This document shows positions 24,306-41,340 of a DNA stretch of 64,000 nt, one piece after another (position 1 is the first letter of the stretch; every line of letters starts with the position of its first letter). Origin of the DNA: Acanthochlamys bracteata (Eukaryota > Streptophyta > Magnoliopsida > Pandanales > Velloziaceae); contig CM034127.1 in NCBI GenBank assembly GCA_019914995.1, positions 14,234,269 to 14,298,268 of the forward strand. Reading direction: 5' to 3'. The notes beneath the pieces are model-generated. The model ran no database searches, had not been told where the DNA came from, and saw nothing but the letters and a program-made list of their open reading frames with translations. The translations under genes were made by a program, and so were the position numbers.

Positions 24306-25920
24306 TGTTGAAATGTTCGACAGATCAAACAAACAACAACAAGGAAAAAATTAAAAGATCAGAAGAAAATTTTCTTGTTGTGATCTGTTGTTGTTGGTTA
24401 GTTTCTTTTTCTGTTTCCGGTTTGCTCTCTCTACTACAAGTAGCACTGAAGTAGTAGAACAACAGTACTATAGGTTGGGTGGATATTCTTTGCATATTAA
24501 ATTATTAAATTGCTTCGAAGCGAAGGGATTCTTCTATTTTTTTTATCGTAGGAGATGTTTGAAATTGAATTTTTATATATTATTTTATAAATTTTTAAAT
24601 ATAAAACTTATAATTATCTATAATTTTTAAATTTAAAAAAAATTAAAATTTATGCATAACTTTTTAGAATTAAAAAAATTATTGAAATTGATAAATAATC
24701 TAAATATACGTTAATCTAAAATATGCTTACATTATTGGGCCCTTTTAGTTCCAAATAAAATACAAACCCAACTTTTTTCTTTTCTAAATTTTCATATTTA
24801 ATAATTCAAACAAACAAAACCAAAATTGGTATTTAACAGCTTGCCAGTTGCCACTATAATAAGTCCAAAGTCATGTAGAATGTAACCGCTTATCTTTTAA
24901 GTGCTTATTCAAAAGCATGCATTATTCTCAATTGTTTTATAAGTGCTTATTCAAATGCGTACAGCAGCTATGGTGTGGATTTGGCTTTGGGCATGTTTCA
25001 GCTCCTAGTTTTATTTTTTTTTGTTAAATTTTAAATTTTAAAAAATTTATATATTTTAATTATATAAAAATTTAAAATTTTATTTATATATATATAATTT
25101 TAATTCTAATTTTCTTATTTACATATTTTTTAATATAATTATATTTTTTAATTTTTAATATATTTTTAAAATCTATTAAAATATAAATACTAAAATTTAC
25201 TTATATTTTATTTTTAAAAAAATTTTATTTTTTATTTTTTATTTTTATACGATTTAATTACGAATATTTAAAATACGTTGCTTTAATTTATATTTGAGTG
25301 GAGCAAAATTGGAAATCATAAGAAGCAAATCCTGAAAATTTTTCTCTTCCTTGACGAGCGGATGTACGAACGGGAAAGGAAGATAAGGACGATGGATTGC
25401 TTATAGCTTATAACTTATAGCTTTTAGGTTCATCCAATAGCCGTGCATCACGTGCGTTGTACTTTTGCTAGCTTATAGCTTTTGGAATTCGGACCACCAT
25501 TTTATGGATAAGTGAGTGAGGAGCATTTTAAGTGTTAATAAAGTTTATTTTTTATTTTAAAAAATTTAAATTATGTATAATGTGATATATATATTTAGTT
25601 TTAAATTTTTTTATAAAATACTTTAATATATTTAAAAAGTGTAATTTTAAAATAAAAATAATTTCATAAGTATTGCCAAGTTTTTGAATGTTTACTGATT
25701 CAGCAGTGCATGTTTTGGGTGACTTGCCCTTGCGTTCTATGACTCACCAACAATCAACAAGCTGAAACCATAAGTAGCTATTCATGACTCAGCTTATTCA
25801 GAAATCAACAATGGATACATGTAGTTTTCTCTCTTTCTTTTTTACATACATACATATATATAATATACACGTACTTGCGTAGAAACTTCAACGCTTGTAT
25901 CGTGTTTTCTTTCAGTAAAT
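24306..25920. other. AT-rich spacer upstream of PPCK copy 2
   Basis: The first ~150 bases are the promoter and leader of the minus-strand kinase. The rest holds A/T-rich insertions (about 24520-24720, 25020-25280 and 25530-25670) and short unique segments. I see no gene. Confidence 0.6.
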
Positions 25921-25921
25921 G

Positions 25922-27790
25922 TCATGCTTCAGTAGTAAGAGAATTGTTGATGCCATTCAGTTGCTGCACAACAAACCGCATGCATATTGATCCAAGCATC
26001 AGGTGATTCCACGCAAAAGCCAGTGCTAGCTTAACCATAACTATCATGCATTCTTGCTGCCTTTCAGGTCTGGCTGTTATGCCGTCGATGTTCATCGCAA
26101 GCAGGTTGATCATTTACATCGAGCAGTCTGTCAGGGAATGAGTGCAGCTCTTACCCTTTTCACCAAAAAATCTTCAAAGATTTCATTGTTGGGATTTTTC
26201 CTGTTAGCAATTCAAGCAGCATGATACCGTAACTATAAAACGTCGCCTTTATTTAGTTGTTGCCTTCCTGCAAAATCCATATTCTGTGAATTCAATAACA
26301 ACAACATCATCAATTTTATGGAATTACTAAAAGATGTTGAATCACTGAAAGTTTCCCTCTCGCAGTTTAACTACTTCATACTTACCTGAAGGTATGTATG
26401 TATCCACTGGAATCCTTGATCCTACCAGTCAAAAGTAAGAGAGGAGTGATCAGTGCTGCTTGCTGAACCAGTAATTTAGACAAACCAAAGTCTCCAATTT
26501 TAGCGTTCATAAATTCATCTAACAGCACGCTACTTTGGCTAGAGATCACAATGTACTAGTGGAACAACGGAGTCGTTATGCAAGTAGTCAATTGACGCTA
26601 GCAACGTCTATTGCAATGTCGAGCCTATCATAGAGATTTAGCTTGGTACCATCTTCATGCGTATCCTCCAATCCAGTCATCAAAGTTTCCACTGCTTGAT
26701 TCACTAGAGCCAAGAAGGTGCATTTTTGTGGTCTATACTCAAGCATGAAGTTACAAACTTCACTAAGTTAAGGTGCCTGATGTTCCTCATTGCATCACAT
26801 TCAGCTATGAGCTCTTTGTAGTTCCATTGTGCCTGAAATTCAAGGCCTTTACAGCAATTGGCATTCCGTCATCCAGAATTCCTTTGTACACGAGTCGATA
26901 TCTACCTGCTCCGATTAGATTCATAGGATTGAAGCAGTCAGTAGATCGAAGAAGTTCCTCCTAAGAGACGAGCCTATAGTGTTTGTGAAAAGCATCTGCC
27001 AAGAGCTTAGCTTGATTCATTTGCTTCTGAAAGAAAATCCAAAGCAAGCCCAAAAGGACGAAAACAATACGAAACAATCAACAGAGATGATGACTTCAAC
27101 GGCAGAGATAGTTTCTGGTGAGATTACTTAGCAAATGAATGATCAGTCATGCAAAGTTTACGATTTCCTTGAAGATGGATTCCTCATAAGTTTTTGAAAA
27201 TGCCATCTTGCAGAGTTTCTCCTTCAAGATTGTTGAAAGAAAGGTTCACGTACTGGAGAGCTTGGACCATTCCAAGATCACTTGGAATGGAACCTCAGAG
27301 CTGGTTAGACGACAAATCAAAGTTTTGCAAACCCTTCAAATTCCTTAGTTCCCTAGGAATTTGTCCCGGGAAAATGTTATCCGACAAATAACGCATTTGC
27401 AAACTGCTGCAGTCTCCAAATGATACAGGAATTTGCCCTGACAGAGCATTATCAGAGAGGTCAATCATAACGACATTAGTAAGACTGCCAACTTCCTTCT
27501 GGGAGTGAACCAGATAGTTGATTTCTTGACAAATTGAGGAAAGAGCTTATTAGGGTGATCACCTCTCTGGGTATGCTTCCATACAGCTTCTTGTTTGATA
27601 AGTCCAACGACAACAAGCTTTTGAAATTACTAAAACCTGGTGGGGTACTTTCTTCTAAGCTATTGCCATAAAGTTCAAGCTCGGTAAGCATATTGAGGTT
27701 ACCAAAAGATTGCAGAACGCCTCCAACAAGTCTATTACCAGCTAGGCCACCATTTGGAGCTGCCTAAGCTGGCTTATTTCTGTAGGAATC
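25922..27790 (-). pseudogene. LRR receptor-like kinase pseudogene (Xa21/EFR-like), copy A
   Basis: Read on the minus strand, pieces of one LRR-RLK appear in the right order. LRRs at about 27790-27190 show SLLSLDLSNKKLYGSIPRE and LNLSRNQLSGSLP, ending in a 'LQGNRKLC'-type cap. Kinase subdomains I-II are at about 26960-26830 (LIGAGRYRLVYKG, AVKALNF), the DAMRNIRH helix is near 26790, GDVYSYGIMLLELLTGK is near 26240, and a C-terminal tail (VVQQLNGINNSLT) ends at 25922. The frame is broken many times. An in-frame TGA at 27295-27297 sits inside SSNQL*GSIP, there are stops after the kinase helix, and a one-base shift lies before YSYGIM. A functional product is not possible from this sequence. Confidence 0.8.
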
Positions 27791-27899
27791 TCACTGGAGA
27801 TTAGGCTGGCATTCAGATAGGTTACCTGTTATATGGTTCCAGCCTATAAGCAACATCTGCCAAGTTCTGGACAGCTTACCTATTGAATCAGGGGCTTCC

Positions 27900-29000
27900 A
27901 TTATGCAGCTGGAGAACACAGTTCACACTCACCGCCACAAGCTCATATGCCTTTTGAGGATCTCATTTGCTGGGTTCTTCCTGCGAGCAAATTCCGGAAG
28001 CATTATACCATAACTATTATACATCACTAGTAGATGGCGTCCACCTAGGTCATACTCTGCCAACAGAAAACAACCAGTAAACATGCATAAAATGCATCTG
28101 GCTGTTAAGGTAAAATACCTTCAAGAACAACATTTATGTACATGTGGTTTACAATACAATCACTTGCCTGCTCTAAACAAAGAGGTACACATGAATAAAC
28201 ATAAAATAACTCTGAAGTTTAACTCTATGATTGAAATAAATCGTAACATTTGAATGAAATTTGGATGTTTTTAGCTAGAATTAGCATAATGTTTGGAGGA
28301 AAAAGGAACTAAGCTCAACATATTCTCCAAGAAAAATAGGTTTTACTGAGAAATCTTAATATTGTTCCACAATACCAACCACTAAGAATCCATTTTGTAA
28401 CCTGGAGATATGAATCCTATCGGACCCTTGATCCTTCTAGTAGAAGTAAATAAGGTCTGATCAATGCTCCTTTCAACCAGTAATTTAGACAAGCCAACGT
28501 CACCAACCTTTGCAGACATATCCTCAGCTAACAGCAATTGCATGGCACTAGATCACAGTGAACTACTGCAACATCACAGTTGCTATGCAAGTAGTCAACT
28601 GTGTTTGCAATATCTACAACAATGTTCCACCTCTCATAGAGATTGAGGTTGCTTCCATCTGCATGCCTTATCTTTCCTAATCCATCCAAGTTGCTATTGC
28701 TCATAAATTCATACACTGTACCCAAGACAGAATAATTCACATAGTGCAGACCCAGACCATTACCTCACCAGCTGATTGTAGTGGCAACATTCGTTATGGC
28801 ATCACATTCAGCTAAGAAGTTCTTTGAAGCTCCCTTGTCCAAAGGTTTAAATCCTTAGCAGCAACTACCATAGTATCACTAAGAACACCTTCCATGCAGT
28901 GCCATAGCTCCCAAGTCGGATCAGATTAATAAATGGGAGTTGCTGATAGCTCATAGGATCTCCTCACAAGAGATAAGTCTATGGTGTTTACTGAATGAAT
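27900..29000 (-). pseudogene. LRR receptor-like kinase pseudogene, copy B (kinase part)
   Basis: A second decayed kinase domain lies directly upstream (in transcription sense) of copy A. Visible pieces are VYEFMSNSNLDGL, LNLYERWNIVVDIANTVDYLHSN and VVHCDLVPCN (HRD-type loop; the usual Lys and Ser of CDLKPSN are replaced) at 28740-28530. Next come KVGDVGLSKLLVE near 28500 and a C-terminal SYGIMLPEF piece near 28010. Stops and frame changes separate them. No LRR part was found for this copy. It probably represents a tandem duplicate that lost its ectodomain. Confidence 0.72.
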
Positions 29001-29566
29001 CAGATATTGCCAAAAACTTAATCTGTTTCTTTTCCTAATTAAAGAAAAGCTGTAACAAGCCAAGAAGAAAACAAAGTATCACAGTAGCCACGCCCGATGA
29101 CAATTCAGAGAGCAAAGATAAATCTTAGGCGAGACTAAAGAAGGTATGCAGAGTCGAGGAAATGCCAATAAGCTACAAATTCAAATGCTAAATGCAAACA
29201 AGCAAACCTGAAAAGCTACGATTGCGAGTTTACTGGAACATAAGTTCATATATTAGTAAGGAAAAAGCACCAACTCTATACAGACAAGTAAAAATTAGGG
29301 TAAAAAAAGGTAAGAAAAAGTAGAAGATTTTGCCAGGTCTGAACACATCAACAAATTGCGGAACACGTTTCGTAATCAAGAAAATCAAAATCTTGTGCAT
29401 CTGTACTTTGCAAGTACAGTTGAAGGACCACTTTGCACTGATTTGGCAGTTGCAGTCTAACAGAATCACGGCAGAATTACTAGTGATTCATCTGCAAACT
29501 CAACTGCATGCATGTGAGACATAAAGAAGAGATTTGCTAAGCCCACAAAAACAACGTGAATTTGGA
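29001..29566. other. Spacer between RLK remnants and the membrane-protein remnant
   Basis: I see nothing recognisable here beyond short open frames without motifs. The last part may be the 3' UTR of the minus-strand gene that ends at 29567. Confidence 0.5.
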
Positions 29567-30779
29567 TCATCTAACAGCACTCAAGCCCACCACCAAGTCT
29601 TCCGGACCAAAGTGCTGCCCCTCAATCTCGCCCTCCTTCGACCTTGCCTCAAGATAGAGCATCAACCACACAACCATGAAGTACACCTCTGCCACCGCCT
29701 GCACTGCCCTTGCAAATATTCTCCCTCCAGCAATAGTCAGAACCAATGCGCCTATATTCCCGCATACTACAATTTCCAAAATTTTGATCTTGAAAGTCTC
29801 CACTATCACTAGCCCAACCAAAAAGATTCCCTCCCTGATTACATCCCATCCTCTCCGCCGAGCATCCCTGCGCCGAACCTTCACCCACGGCACAAAATTA
29901 AACAAAACCAACATATCGATCACAGACCACGCAATTTCCAGCTCAGTCAACTTGGAATCTGTAAACCGGCCAACGGCCGGCAAGAAAGGCATGAACTTTA
30001 CTCTAACATACAGCTTAAAAACCATTCATTTGTCTGAAACCTCCGACAAAAACACAAGACACAAAAACTGCATCACCGCATCCCTCACCGCCCATTTTAA
30101 GAACGCAAAAACAGTAAGCCTTAGTACTACAATCCTCGACCCATCAAACAATACTACAAACCCGCTCCGGCGAGGAAGAAAACAATTCGCCACCGCTGCG
30201 AAAACAACGCCTAACAAATCGAGTAACAGAGGACGAAAGTTAGTATCGCCGCAGACTGCGCTGAAGACAACAAAGCAATTAAGAAAAGGAACGCCGCAGC
30301 TTCACGGCGGTCGATGTTCGTGACTGAAGCGTGCCGGTTCTGAACCGGTTCAGTGAACAGAAACCTGAACCGAGCTGATAACCGGGAAGTGGAGAGGGGT
30401 GTTTGGTAAATTTAACGGGAGGGAAGAAGGAGACGAGAGAAAGTGGAGAGGGTAGAAGGAAGAAGCTTTGATGGTCGGAGAGAAAGGGGAGGAAGGAGAG
30501 AGAGTGGTATCTTGGTAATTTTCGAAAGGGTCGGAGAAATCAGGGAAACGGCGGAGGTGAAGTAGAGGAGGAGGAGTCGTTTGGGAAAGAGGAGGGGTAT
30601 TGTGGAAGGTTGGGAAAGTTTGCGGAGGAGAGAGAGGAGAGAAGGGTAACGGTCGGGGAGAGAAGAGAGAGAGAGAGGGAGGTGAATATGAGAACGCAAC
30701 GGAAGGAGAAGATGAGGAGCGCGGCGGAGAGAAGGGAAAAAGTGGAAAGGAAAAATGGGCGCAAAGAGAGACGGAGCAT
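29567..30779 (-). pseudogene. Broken gene for an uncharacterised plant multi-pass membrane protein
   Basis: Three reading frames on the minus strand together look like one protein. The N-terminal piece begins MLRLSLRPFFLSTFSLLSAA (30779 downward, open to 30540). A middle hydrophobic piece, AAAFLFLIALLSSAQSAAIL, lies near 30295-30235. The C-terminal part runs from about 30220 to 29567 (LGVVFAAVANC, DGSRIVVLRL, FLKWAVRDAV, KLYVRVKFMPFLP, GGRIFARAVQAVAEVYFMVVW). The middle and C-terminal frames differ by a shift near 30215, and an in-frame TGA (30026-30028) splits the C-terminal part just before MVFKLYVRVKF. The region before 30330 is also out of frame. I recall a plant family of unknown function with this general plan, but give that as memory only. 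Either a recent pseudogene or sequence errors explain the breaks; there is no sign of introns. Confidence 0.6.
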
Positions 30780-31348
30780 GGCTGTGGTGGATGATGAGAA
30801 TAATGATTATTGCTGTTGTGGTGGTGGTGGAGCTACGTTCCCCCCGGCATGATAAGGATTTTTTTTCTTTTTTGTATTTCTTTGGCTTTTATGCAGTTGA
30901 TCTATATCGTTTGGGAGTGCATTTGAGTATTTCTAAAACAAAATTTATTTTTATTTTTTTAAAAAATAAATTTTATGTTTTTATATACAAATAATAAAAA
31001 TACATAATACATATTTTATTTTAATATGTAAATTTTCTTATATATTCTAAAAAAAATTTAAAATTTTTTTAATATTTATAAAAAATATATTTAATTAGCA
31101 CCCAAAATCAGAGTTAACAAGAATAGAAATACATGTGATATAAAAATTATAAAGATTTCTGTGATACTAACCGGTAACCACCCTTATGCCTTATCGCCGG
31201 TACATACATGTACTTCCTATAAAACTTGACTACCTCACCAAATTCCATTAGATGAGGGTTAACAATATAATAATGCTAGTTTGAAAACAAAATCAGGGAA
31301 AGGAAGACTCTTCCAGTGCACGATCGTCTTAATTGATCTGGCAAATAA
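30780..31348. other. Spacer with promoter-side DNA and an AT-rich insertion
   Basis: A GTG/GGA-rich stretch (to about 30850) is followed by an AT-rich palindromic insertion (30905-31110). The remainder is the 3' UTR side of adenosine kinase. No gene is seen. Confidence 0.5.
30905..31110. repeat. AT-rich stem-loop (MITE-like) insertion
   Basis: The ends 'tttgggagtgc' and 'gcacccaaa' are inverted relative to each other with one base difference, around a nearly pure A/T interior. It fits the dispersed family seen elsewhere in the window. Confidence 0.45.
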
Positions 31349-36142
<4,794 letters not shown>

Positions 36143-39100
36143 GCCAGAAGATGATTAGTGGTTGCGCACATGCTGTAATTCCACAAACAATAAACAGTTA
36201 TTTAAAAGCTTTAATTAAAAACCACATCATCCAAATTTATTTTATAGATGACGTGAAGCTATTTTATTCGTTGCTTTCATAGAAATGGGATGTTACCTAC
36301 CGTATCACTTTGTGCGAGGTTGGTGTGTAATTTGGGCCCTGTTAGGCCGTTCGTCATGGACCTGCATGTTGATGGGTCGGTTCTTTAAGGTCATAACCTT
36401 CCTCCCACTCCCCAAAACTCTCTCTTTGAGAGGTTAAGCTACATGAAATTTCCGTGTTTTTACGTTAAGCTACAGTAGAATGTGAATTAAATTACAGGTT
36501 ACCGGAATTACAAAAAAAATTTCAACTAGACATGCTACGCTTGTTTGGCATAATTGAAGTTGCTGCAATTCAATCATTTGTTGTTGGATTTAGTCCAAAT
36601 ATATTTTACTATAACTGGACTTTTGAATTGATAGAATTATGATTTTTTTTTTCTCCTCTGATGTAATCTGAAAATCAATTTACATTCAACAATTATAAAA
36701 TTAAAGCTATGTCAAAATACAAATTACGGTTTTTTTAAAAGCAAAATAAAAAATTCTATTCGTAATGATATTTGCCGAACTATAATGCGCAGAGTAAACT
36801 ATGAGTAAAATAAAAACTATACCATTTTTCTGATTTATTGTCGCATCTCCTTAATAACTTGCTCTAAAACAAACTAATTAATGAGCAATTTGATACTTTC
36901 TCTCTCTGGAAAACACCTTCAAGAACTAATCCAAATGCATCACAGCATAAATTGCTAGCATGTTATCACATTCCATCGTCATTTAATAAAAGAAGAGTTG
37001 CATGTAGCTAGACAGATTTGTCCAATCTTTGCAGCAAGATTGCTCAATAGCATTCTATCAGATCATTCATGAATCGAGTTACCTATTCTTCTAGTATTTG
37101 CAATAAAAAGACCACGATTTTCTGGAGATTTTCAAAACTATCGATTGTTGGTAAGCTAAATAAGAGAGTAATACTGTTTGAATGGGATAGCAAGTGATTG
37201 CAGTATTGATGCAGATGGGGATTGACATTGCAATGAGCTCTCGCCTTTAAAAGATTGATTTCTTGCAGTGATTTGGCATCGAGGTGAGAGCAGAAGGTCT
37301 TTTTGGGTTGGGTTAGTAGTTGAAAGCAATAGTATTCTCCTACAAATGGCGAGTGAGGTAGCAACAAGTAGATGTCACCTCCACAACAGAAAGATGGGAT
37401 TTCTTAAATGTGTAGCCATTCTTTAGATATTACTTTACCTTCTATGGTAATGTGAGAATAGATGTTATGCAGATTATGTGTTTGTCCTGACCTTGCATGC
37501 ATACATGCTGTTTGTTAGGCTATGTGTTATGTCTATGATTTGCTTTCATACTTGCCGATTTGTTAGTTAGTCATCATAAGCATTCCTCGTAGTCTATTTA
37601 CCAGCCTTTTCTTAGTTGGTAAAAGAATTGACAAATAATTGCTGTAGATCCTTGATTGGTTCCTAAATTACCATACTAATTGCTGAATTTCCATTATTCA
37701 TGGCAAGCTATACAGCATCTATAAAATGCAGATAATATTGAGCAATTTGGTAGATCCAAGACGGGTTAATGAGACAGCAACGGTTTGGCCATCCTGTGCA
37801 TTAAGCCTGATGTTGTCTATCAACTTATATAGAATCGGATTTTCACACTAAAAAAATTGGTTAATTTTATAAGAATTAACATATCTTACTTATAAATACA
37901 TATATATTTTAGCATCTAGCTAATGTGGGACTATTAAGAAATATGGACTGTTAAGTCTATAAAATCAAGGTTCATTTGGCCTAATTTAAAGCAAATTGCT
38001 GGTCCACCTCTAAATTAGCTAATCTTTTTTTTATTTGCACATCATTATAGACCTCTACGCTACTAATTCGGCCATAGCACACTAAGCTAGTTCATTTTTC
38101 ACTCAGATCTATCAAATTCTACTCGCTACTAATTCAAGTTTAGCGTAATTTGGAAGCCCGACAATCTACCCCCAGCAATACGCCGGATGGCTTCACCATA
38201 CCGGATTCTGATATCAATTATATAATCGAATTTTCACACTAAAAAGATTGTCTATTTTTTTAGAAATTAGCATCCTTAATTTATAAATACATACTTATCT
38301 TAGCACCCAGCCAATGTGGGACTATTAAGAAATGTGAGCTGTTAAGCCCGTCAAATTATGGTCAATTTGGTCCAATTAAGGCGAGTTGCTGATCCACCTC
38401 CAAATTAGCTAGCCCGTTTTTTATTTGGATAACATTTCAAACTCTATGCTACTAATTCGATTATAATTCACCAAACTAGTTTGTATTTCATTCAGACCTA
38501 CCAAATCCTACACGCTACTATTCTGAACATAACTGGAGGCTCAACAACTTAGTCTTAGCTCTCTGTGCCTTGCAGCAAATTTACAGTAAATGTCACTATA
38601 GAGCCTCTCTTGTAAAGCTTTCCTGTATATATTTTAAATTCAAAGTTCATCCATTTAACAAGCACCAATGGCTCCATCTATACGTCTTATACATAGGAGT
38701 AGGGTTATGAGCTACCTGCATAACACTTTTTTGGGTATTCATAAAATGCTATTCAGCGAAAACCAAAAGACCAATATTGGCATGTATAGTATAACAGGAT
38801 TACTACATTTTTTAGCAATAATTTAAAATTTAGTAACGGTAAATTAAGACTTTTTTACTGTCGATTTTTTGATTGAGCTGAAAATTGATACAGTAAATAA
38901 AAAAAATTACTTTTCAAGCCAAACCTGCTAAATTAATTAAAAAAATAATTTTTGACCGGACTTTAAAATTATCAACAGAATCTCTATTTAGGTGTATGTC
39001 AAAATACTAGGCTAATAGTAATTGACAAATTAATTTCAGTTTTAAATTAAAGAAAAGAGGGAGGAAAAAATTTTAGCAGGCCAAACCTTAAAATACACAA

Positions 39101-39250
39101 TATTAGCAGGCCTTAACATAGTTGCAATATGCAGTCTTTTATTGGGCGTGGGCTGGGTGGTGTTAGGTGGCCATCTTGTGAACAGCTGGCAAATGGCAGT
39201 ACATTCCTAAATCTGGAAATACGCGTGAAATCCGCTAGGCAAGAATCGTG
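36143..39250. other. Spacer with a 391-bp tandem duplication and no gene
   Basis: Unique AT-rich sequence fills 36143-37820. Two diverged tandem copies of a ~391-bp unit occupy about 37825-38560. The rest to 39250 is unique. The short minus-strand frame at 37083-37367 shows no recognisable motif. Confidence 0.6.
37825..38560. repeat. Diverged tandem duplication, 391-bp period
   Basis: 'ttttcacacta' occurs at 37840 and 38231, and 'aatgtgggactattaag' at 37922 and 38313. Both pairs are offset by exactly 391 bp. The stretches 'tataaatacata', 'ccacctc.aaattagcta' and 'gctactaattcg' also recur at matching places. The copies differ at many single positions, so the duplication is not recent. The segment may come from a retroelement end, but I see no terminal structure that proves it. 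Confidence 0.8.
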
Positions 39251-41340
39251 TTTCTGGTCGCTATATATATACGCCTTTCTGTGCATTGCAATCCCACTGA
39301 CAAGACAACTTGTTTCTCCGAGAACAAATCTTCTTCGACCAATTTCTTGTTTCTTTTTCTTCTTCTCGAAACGTATGAATCACCGCCGGCACGGGTTAGG
39401 GTTTTATTTATCACCCCTGCCGCTAGAGAACTTCGATCGGGCTATTGTTGTTGTTGTTGTTCGCTCGTTCTTCTCATTGTAACGATTAGAAATAGCTCAA
39501 ATTCAATCTACATTGCACGCATCTCGAGAACATGTCTTGAACTCTTATCGCTGGAGTTTCAGTGGGCAACCCAATTCTCATCTTCTTCTTATTCTTCGTT
39601 GTGTTTTTCAGAAGTTCTATCTGTTTTCTCTGAGGCGATTTCTCGGCCTCTTATCGTGACAGGTAGCAGAGCTGATTTCTCGCTTGCATTGTTCGAGCCA
39701 ACCGCCTAGAGATTATCCGATTCAGGTCGCACGGATTTCGAGGACACCCCCGTCTATGTGCTCTGAACTCTCTCACCGGAGTTACTTACTTCTCGCATTG
39801 GGCTCTCTGCATTCGAATCCTCTCAATCGGGACTCCAACCTTATCTGTCTGTGTTCTCGGATGTTCTTCTCTGTTCTCTTTTTTTCGTTCTATATCTCTT
39901 CTCAGTTTTTGGCCCCACTACACTGAATGGTTTCGCCCGTACGTATTGCGTTGATCTCTAATACACAATATTTTCTTGTTCTTCGTTATCTCTTTTTCTC
40001 TTGTATCTCTTTGTGCTTGGAAGTCTTTGCCGTTGTTTTATTTTAATTCTCAACCTGTGACTGTGGTACTCTGTCTGTTGCAGAAACCAAGTACTCTTGA
40101 TGCCGTGATTCTTCTGCAGCAGCAAAAGTTCTTTGCAGTTAGGACCCAAACTGTTTTGCTCCTACATCAGGTAGTAGATTGGTTCAGCTCAAGTATGTTT
40201 ACTTTATCATATCAGCGTGTTGGGTGGTATCCAACCCATGCTGGGCGGTATCCCAACTACAGCTGGACGGATTTTCTAGTATATATATCTTCTGGTTATC
40301 TTAATTGCATACCATTGGACGGTAACCAACTCCCGCCGTGCGGGTGGATCCAGCATAATTTACTTATGTTTTGATTGTTACAGGTTGGGTGGTAAGCCAA
40401 ACCTGTTTCCAGCATATATTCATTTTGTTTATCTTTTGATTGTAAACCGTGTTGGGAGTAACCAACCTCCCTGGGTTGGTGGTTCCAGTATTGCTTGAAC
40501 TTAGCTGTAAGCCGTGTTGGGTGGTATCCCAACCCCGCTGGGCTGTAGGGTTCCAGCATATGTATGGTTGGTTTATGTTTAAGTGCATAGCATGGCTGGT
40601 GTGTATACCAATCTCTACTGCCCCGATGGTTCCAGTTGCATTGTGTCATTTCTGATTTGATGATAGATTGCTCCTACTCAAGCATATTGATTGAGCTTGC
40701 AGAGAGGCTTGATGGACCCAGTTTAAAGCATCCTTGATTCCCATGCACATTATAATCATGTCTAACTGTTATCTTCTCTCATGCAGCAACAACCCTGTTA
40801 ATATATTATTAGTTATGGCTAATTGTACCAACAAAGAACAAATTGCATGATGATGTGTGATGCATGGTGGTAAAAGAAGTCAGCATGCAGTAAGATGACT
40901 TTAGCAGAAAGAAATTCATTCAAGTAGACATCCCCACTACTAACAAGTCTTTAGCAACATTAACTGCCACATGTTTTGAGCTGGCTACATATCTTGCACC
41001 TGAATGCTACTAACAAATCCCATCTGCATGACAAACTACAACCATTTGAAACAGGTTTCATCCTGAGGAGCCATGTTATTATGTTCATCAATACTGACCC
41101 TTTTGTTAGTCCTGAGGAGCCATCGTATTACGTTGTAGTGAGTTTTGGAACAGATGTGCTCTGATTTGCTTTTTCATGTTTTCTGGGAGCGAGTTTTTTT
41201 GAAGAAACATGCTGTGGTGTGTTCGTGACTCTGGATTACTGATCTTCTCGGTGTATTTCCTGTTTGAGGGGAGATTCTGCTCTTGGAAGTAAACCATGTT
41301 CAAGGAAATCATTAGTGCAAAGATCAACTTGAGCAATTAA
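39250..41340 (+). ncRNA. Candidate long non-coding transcript with hairpin-repeat block
   Basis: A TATA box (39262-39270) precedes a pyrimidine-rich leader-like region. A telo-box (RC of AAACCCTAA, 39396-39404), common in leaders of ribosome-related genes, lies within it. Downstream, no long open frame or protein family is visible over ~2 kb. There are splice-acceptor-like tracts ('ctgttgcag' near 40077, 'gattgttacag' near 40378). The tandem hairpin repeats at 40210-40650 sit in the middle. The layout recalls plant transcripts without a long ORF, such as the CR20/GUT15 group, but I cannot verify this. The transcript ends are guesses. It might instead be only a promoter plus repeats. Confidence 0.4.
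40210..40650 (+). repeat. Tandem degenerate repeats, ~65-80 bp units with internal hairpins
   Basis: About six units each carry a core like 'gtgttgggtggtatcccaac' followed by 'gctggg' and a closing 'ggttccagcata'. Cores begin near 40216, 40312, 40381, 40448, 40511 and 40589. In most units GTTGGG pairs with CCCAAC (or CCAACC) across a short loop. Linkers repeat 'tttatgttttgattgtaa'-like sequence. Confidence 0.8.

Noticed and set aside
30412-30994. Several overlapping Arg/Glu- or Leu/Ser-rich frames
   Set aside because: Translations of a GA-rich low-complexity stretch; only the MLRLSLRPF frame looks like part of a protein.
39129-39926. Frames of 80-153 codons in the region before the hairpin repeats
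   Set aside because: They are Ser/Phe/Leu-rich translations of pyrimidine tracts, overlap each other in different frames and show no domain.
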